Assembly: GCF_000772955.1 (NCBI RefSeq)
Contig: NZ_JPVO01000054.1
Location: 1 to 64,000 of the forward strand
Length of the DNA stretch: 64,000 nt
Direction of reading: 5' to 3'
DNA from: Ureibacillus sinduriensis BLB-1 = JCM 15800
GTDB lineage: Bacteria; Bacillota; Bacilli; Bacillales_A; Planococcaceae
The translations under genes were made by a program, and so were the position numbers. Positions within the stretch are counted from its first letter, which is position 1, and each line of letters begins with the position of its first letter. Of the stretch, positions 61,514 to 64,000 are shown piece by piece. The notes beneath the pieces were generated by a model. That model searched no databases and was not told the origin of the DNA. It saw only the letters and a program-made list of their open reading frames with translations.

Positions 61514-62386
61514 ATGAAAAAAATTTTGGTATTTGGTGGTACAAGATTTTTTGGAAAAAAACTTGTGGAGTTGCTGATTTCAGAAGGTCACGAGGTAACA
61601 ATTGCTACCCGCGGGCAAACACGACATTCCTTTGGAGAAAAGGTGAATCATGTAATAGTAGACCGTACAAACAGGGATGGATTGGCATCTACCTTTGCAA
61701 AAGGGGATTGGGATATTATTTACGATAATATTTGTTATTCACCTAATGATGCTTTGGCTGCTTGTGAGATTTTTGAAGGCAAAACAAAAAAATATGTGTT
61801 TACTTCAACTATGTCCACTTATGTAAATTTAGGTGCGGATCTTACCGAAAATGAATTTGATCCATATAATTATGAAATAAGGTATGGGAATGTTGATGAT
61901 TTTTCATACGGTGAAGGAAAACGGCAGGCAGAAGCCGTGTTTTTCCAAAAGGCGAAATTCCCTGTTGTGGCAGTTCGTTTCCCTATCGTACTGGGGGAGG
62001 ATGACTATACAAGAAGATTGCATGTTCATATTGAAAATGTTGCAGAGGAGAAAGTCATCAGTTTCTTGAATGTGGATGCCCGCATGTCCTATATTTTGTC
62101 GGATGATGCGAGCGGCTTTTTAAGGTTTGCAGGTTTCTCCAGTATCGCTGGTCCATATAATGCAACGTCTTCCGGAACGTATTCATTGAAGGAATTGATG
62201 GAAATGGTTGAGAAAAATGTGGGGAAGAAAGCAAAAATCGCGCTTATTGGAAACGATGAAACGAGATCGCCGTTTGCAGTGCCAAAAGACTGGTATATGT
62301 CACAGGGAAAATCGATTGATGCAGGTTTTGAATGTCAGCCATTAGAGAGGTGGCTCCCAAAACTTATCGAAAAATTATCGCAGTAA
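61514..62386 (+). CDS. NAD-dependent epimerase/dehydratase family protein
   Basis: The ~290-residue protein is an extended SDR/epimerase: KKILVFGGTRFFGKKLVELL with the Rossmann motif GGTRFFG (~7-13), IYDNICYSPNDA, the catalytic-region Ser in FTSTMSTYVNLG, and a Tyr-Gly-Glu-Gly-Lys-Arg sequence (DFSYGEGKRQAE) in place of the YxxxK set. It resembles nucleotide-sugar epimerase-like proteins of the TIGR/atypical group. The substrate is unknown. ATG 61514 is preferred over 61511 by spacing from the GGGGGG ribosome site. Confidence 0.8.
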   Translation: MKKILVFGGTRFFGKKLVELLISEGHEVTIATRGQTRHSFGEKVNHVIVDRTNRDGLASTFAKGDWDIIYDNICYSPNDALAACEIFEGKTKKYVFTSTMSTYVNLGADLTENEFDPYNYEIRYGNVDDFSYGEGKRQAEAVFFQKAKFPVVAVRFPIVLGEDDYTRRLHVHIENVAEEKVISFLNVDARMSYILSDDASGFLRFAGFSSIAGPYNATSSGTYSLKELMEMVEKNVGKKAKIALIGNDETRSPFAVPKDWYMSQGKSIDAGFECQPLERWLPKLIEKLSQ

Positions 62387-62886
62387 ATAGCTAGTGAATA
62401 GTTTCGCTTGAGAGGTACGCTCTAATTAACACTGCGGGGCCCGTACTGTTGCTAATTCTTTTAAGGGGCAAATTCTTCATCAGAATAGCTTGTTTGGTAT
62501 CTCGAAGCTTTCCCGTATTTACCTATCCGCATAGTCGTTTCAGGAAGTTTTTGTTCAACCGTCGATCATCATCCGTCGGTTCGTAGCAATAAGCTTTTGT
62601 ATTTTTTCATGGGGGCCCCCATATTATGTTTCAAATTTAAAAATATGCAACTATAGTCCTCAAATTCATTCGATTAAAATCAAGAAAATACGGTTAATAC
62701 TTGTATAAATTAAAAATAATTGTTTCTATCGAAAATAAAATGTTAAAATAGCATGGATTGACTGGTAATATTTTCATCGGAAAATAAGAAAGATAAACTT
62801 TCCTAGTCTCGCATAAGTGCAACGATGGCCTATCGTTTCCAAATCGATAAGCTTAGTTTTCAAATTGACATCAGGGAGTGAGACGT
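62387..62886. other. Intergenic region upstream of the TPR gene
   Basis: About 500 bases without a gene. A perfect 14-bp GC-rich palindrome (ATGGGGGCCCCCAT, 62609..62622) stands out in AT-rich sequence. On the minus strand a piece at about 62462..62533 reads MRIGKYGKASRYQTSYSDEE then stops; it may be a gene remnant. A promoter for the TPR gene is not clear. Confidence 0.35.
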
Positions 62887-63885
62887 TTGAAAAAAAGGCA
62901 ATTAAAACACACAACATTTGACAATGTCGTTATATTTCCTGGTACAGTTGAAAAATTAATTGCTCGTGCCCATGAATATGTTGAGAACTACCAATATGAT
63001 TTAGCCAATGACAGCTTCGAGGAAGCACTTCAATATACGGAGGGTGATGAAGTAACCCTTAGCGTTTATGCGTATTCACTTTACGAAACAAAATCATTCG
63101 AAAAAGCTAAAGAAGTTTGTGAACAACTATTGAGCATTGGCCCTACAATGTATTTAGAAGTAATGGAATTATATTTAACGATATGTATGCAGTTAAAGCA
63201 ATATAAACAAGTAGAAACCATTATTGCTTCGCTATTGGAGGAAGGGGCCATTCCCCAGGAGCAAATTGATAAATTTGAGCGACTGAAAGATATAAATGCG
63301 AATATAGCTGACAATGCAAAAAAACAGGAAGACATCGCCATGAGTGTCAATGAAATAGATGAAGAACTATTTCAATTAGAAAGATTTATGTCGCTTTCAC
63401 CGAACAAGCAACTAACCTTGGTACATGAACTGACTACATTGAATATTCGACCGATCATGCAGCACTTAAAGGCAATTATTGAAAATGCCAAAACCCATCC
63501 TTTTATTAAAAGTATTGTCTTGATTTTGCTTGTCGAGCAGCAAGTGGACGTCAATATAAAAGTGAGTAAGTTCGATCAAGAAAAGTATGTGAATCCATCA
63601 GTAATGGAATTACCGACGAAAATGCCCCAGTTTATTGCGGTTTCGAAAATGATTATCGATAAACTGGAAAAAGAGCCCTCTACTTTGGAAATGGTAGAAT
63701 ATTTGCTTTCAAAACACGCAATTGTCACTTATCCATTTGAATGGCTTCATTACGAGACGGAAGATGTGGCCCTTGGTTATATTGATCTAGTCAGGACGAT
63801 GTTTGGCGGTGTCCAAGAAATGGATTATGAGCTGGTAGAATTTTTGCAGATCCTCGAAAAGTTAACAGAACTACAAGAAGTATGA
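62887..63885 (+). CDS. YsoA-like TPR protein
   Basis: The ~332-residue soluble protein has N-terminal tetratricopeptide repeats (LIARAHEYVENYQYDLANDS, VYAYSLYETKSFEKAKEVCE, YLTICMQLKQYKQVETIIAS) and a long helical C-terminal half. Position directly before trigger factor (tig) is the conserved place of B. subtilis ysoA. Function is unknown; TPRs suggest protein binding. The start is probably TTG 62887 (MKKRQLKHTTF), with GGGAG at good distance; an in-frame GTG at 62878 overlaps that site. Confidence 0.8.
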   Translation: MKKRQLKHTTFDNVVIFPGTVEKLIARAHEYVENYQYDLANDSFEEALQYTEGDEVTLSVYAYSLYETKSFEKAKEVCEQLLSIGPTMYLEVMELYLTICMQLKQYKQVETIIASLLEEGAIPQEQIDKFERLKDINANIADNAKKQEDIAMSVNEIDEELFQLERFMSLSPNKQLTLVHELTTLNIRPIMQHLKAIIENAKTHPFIKSIVLILLVEQQVDVNIKVSKFDQEKYVNPSVMELPTKMPQFIAVSKMIIDKLEKEPSTLEMVEYLLSKHAIVTYPFEWLHYETEDVALGYIDLVRTMFGGVQEMDYELVEFLQILEKLTELQEV

Positions 63886-63891
63886 AAAAAG

Positions 63892-63919
63892 TTGAAACTG
63901 CGAGTATCTATGTTATACT
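63892..63919 (+). promoter_or_regulatory. Sigma-A promoter candidate for tig
   Basis: TTGAAA at 63892..63897 and TATACT at 63914..63919 are 16 bases apart, just after the ysoA-like gene and ~73 bases before the tig start codon. Confidence 0.6.
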
Positions 63920-63991
63920 AAAATGGTTGTCAAAATCGTAGATACGAGTGGTTTGTCTAACAATTGTAAACTAATTTTGGAGGTATTATAT

Positions 63992-64000
63992 ATGTCAGCG
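63992..64000 (+). CDS. tig: Start of trigger factor, cut by window edge
   Basis: ATG 63992 follows TTTGGAGGTATTATAT, an excellent ribosome site, and encodes MSA before the window ends. In Bacillales the gene after the ysoA-type TPR gene is tig, the ribosome-associated peptidyl-prolyl isomerase/chaperone, which commonly begins MSA. The identification rests on gene order and three residues. Confidence 0.55.

Overview
The window is a low-GC Firmicute chromosome, most likely an endospore-forming member of the Planococcaceae/Caryophanaceae (Lysinibacillus/Solibacillus-like). This is inferred from purine-rich Shine-Dalgarno sites, many stem-loop plus T-tract terminators, collagen-like exosporium-type proteins, a DUF3231 protein, and a TPR gene followed by the first codons of trigger factor at the right edge. 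No rRNA, tRNA, CRISPR array, phage module or intact insertion sequence was seen. The genus cannot be fixed from what is visible.

Layout. 1-3.4 kb: two paralogous minus-strand spore-surface-type genes (one with a Gly-Pro-Thr/Ala collagen tail cut by the window edge), an endonuclease I family gene, and a decayed remnant that reads like an intracellular subtilisin. 3.4-13.4 kb: a xylo-oligosaccharide-type locus with an MsmX-like ATPase and a PucR-type regulator on the minus strand. Divergent from these are a YesMN-type two-component system, a sugar ABC importer (binding protein and two permeases), a YesL-type DUF624 protein and a cytoplasmic GH43 beta-xylosidase. 13.5-18.1 kb: a DUF2179 protein, an ATP-dependent dihydroxyacetone kinase (DhaK-DhaL fusion) and small hypotheticals. 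18.2-21.6 kb: a four-gene set with a PlsY-like acyltransferase and an unusual GNAT/class V aminotransferase fusion. 21.7-33.7 kb: mostly single genes, including an M48 protease fused to ankyrin repeats, a methyltransferase, a beta-lactamase-fold hydrolase, a DUF2975/XRE pair, a PhoD-like phosphatase and small membrane proteins. 34-42.3 kb: a CNT nucleoside transporter, BrnQ, a phosphodiester-glycosidase-like secreted protein, a diguanylate cyclase, threonine aldolase, a phospholipase A2-like mini-protein and small membrane proteins. 42.5-54.9 kb: a P1/DmpA peptidase, then a twelve-gene muropeptide salvage operon. 55.3-64 kb: UspA, an OFA-type MFS transporter, a hemolysin III homologue, an SDR, a DUF3231 protein, a broken DUF4097 gene, an epimerase, a YsoA-like TPR protein and the start of tig.

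How genes work together. The muropeptide operon combines functions that Bacillus subtilis has in dppABCDE and ykfABCD: an oligopeptide ABC importer, D-Ala-D-Ala dipeptidase, D-aminopeptidase DppA, L-Ala-D/L-Glu epimerase, LD-carboxypeptidase and gamma-D-Glu-diamino-acid endopeptidase. It also has a class A beta-lactamase-fold protein that lacks the position of the deacylating glutamate. The xylan locus imports short xylosides, energised by the divergently encoded MsmX-like ATPase, and cleaves them in the cytoplasm; no xylose isomerase or xylulokinase is in view.

Most notable structure. Two copies (23.2 kb and 55.0 kb, opposite orientation) of a roughly 200-bp dispersed repeat each sit inside a gene's transcription terminator. 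In both cases the local terminator stem-loop, different at each site, is present on both sides of the repeat as a 21- or 26-bp direct repeat with one mismatch, and the T-tract stays with the distal copy. This looks like a small mobile element that targets terminator hairpins and duplicates them.
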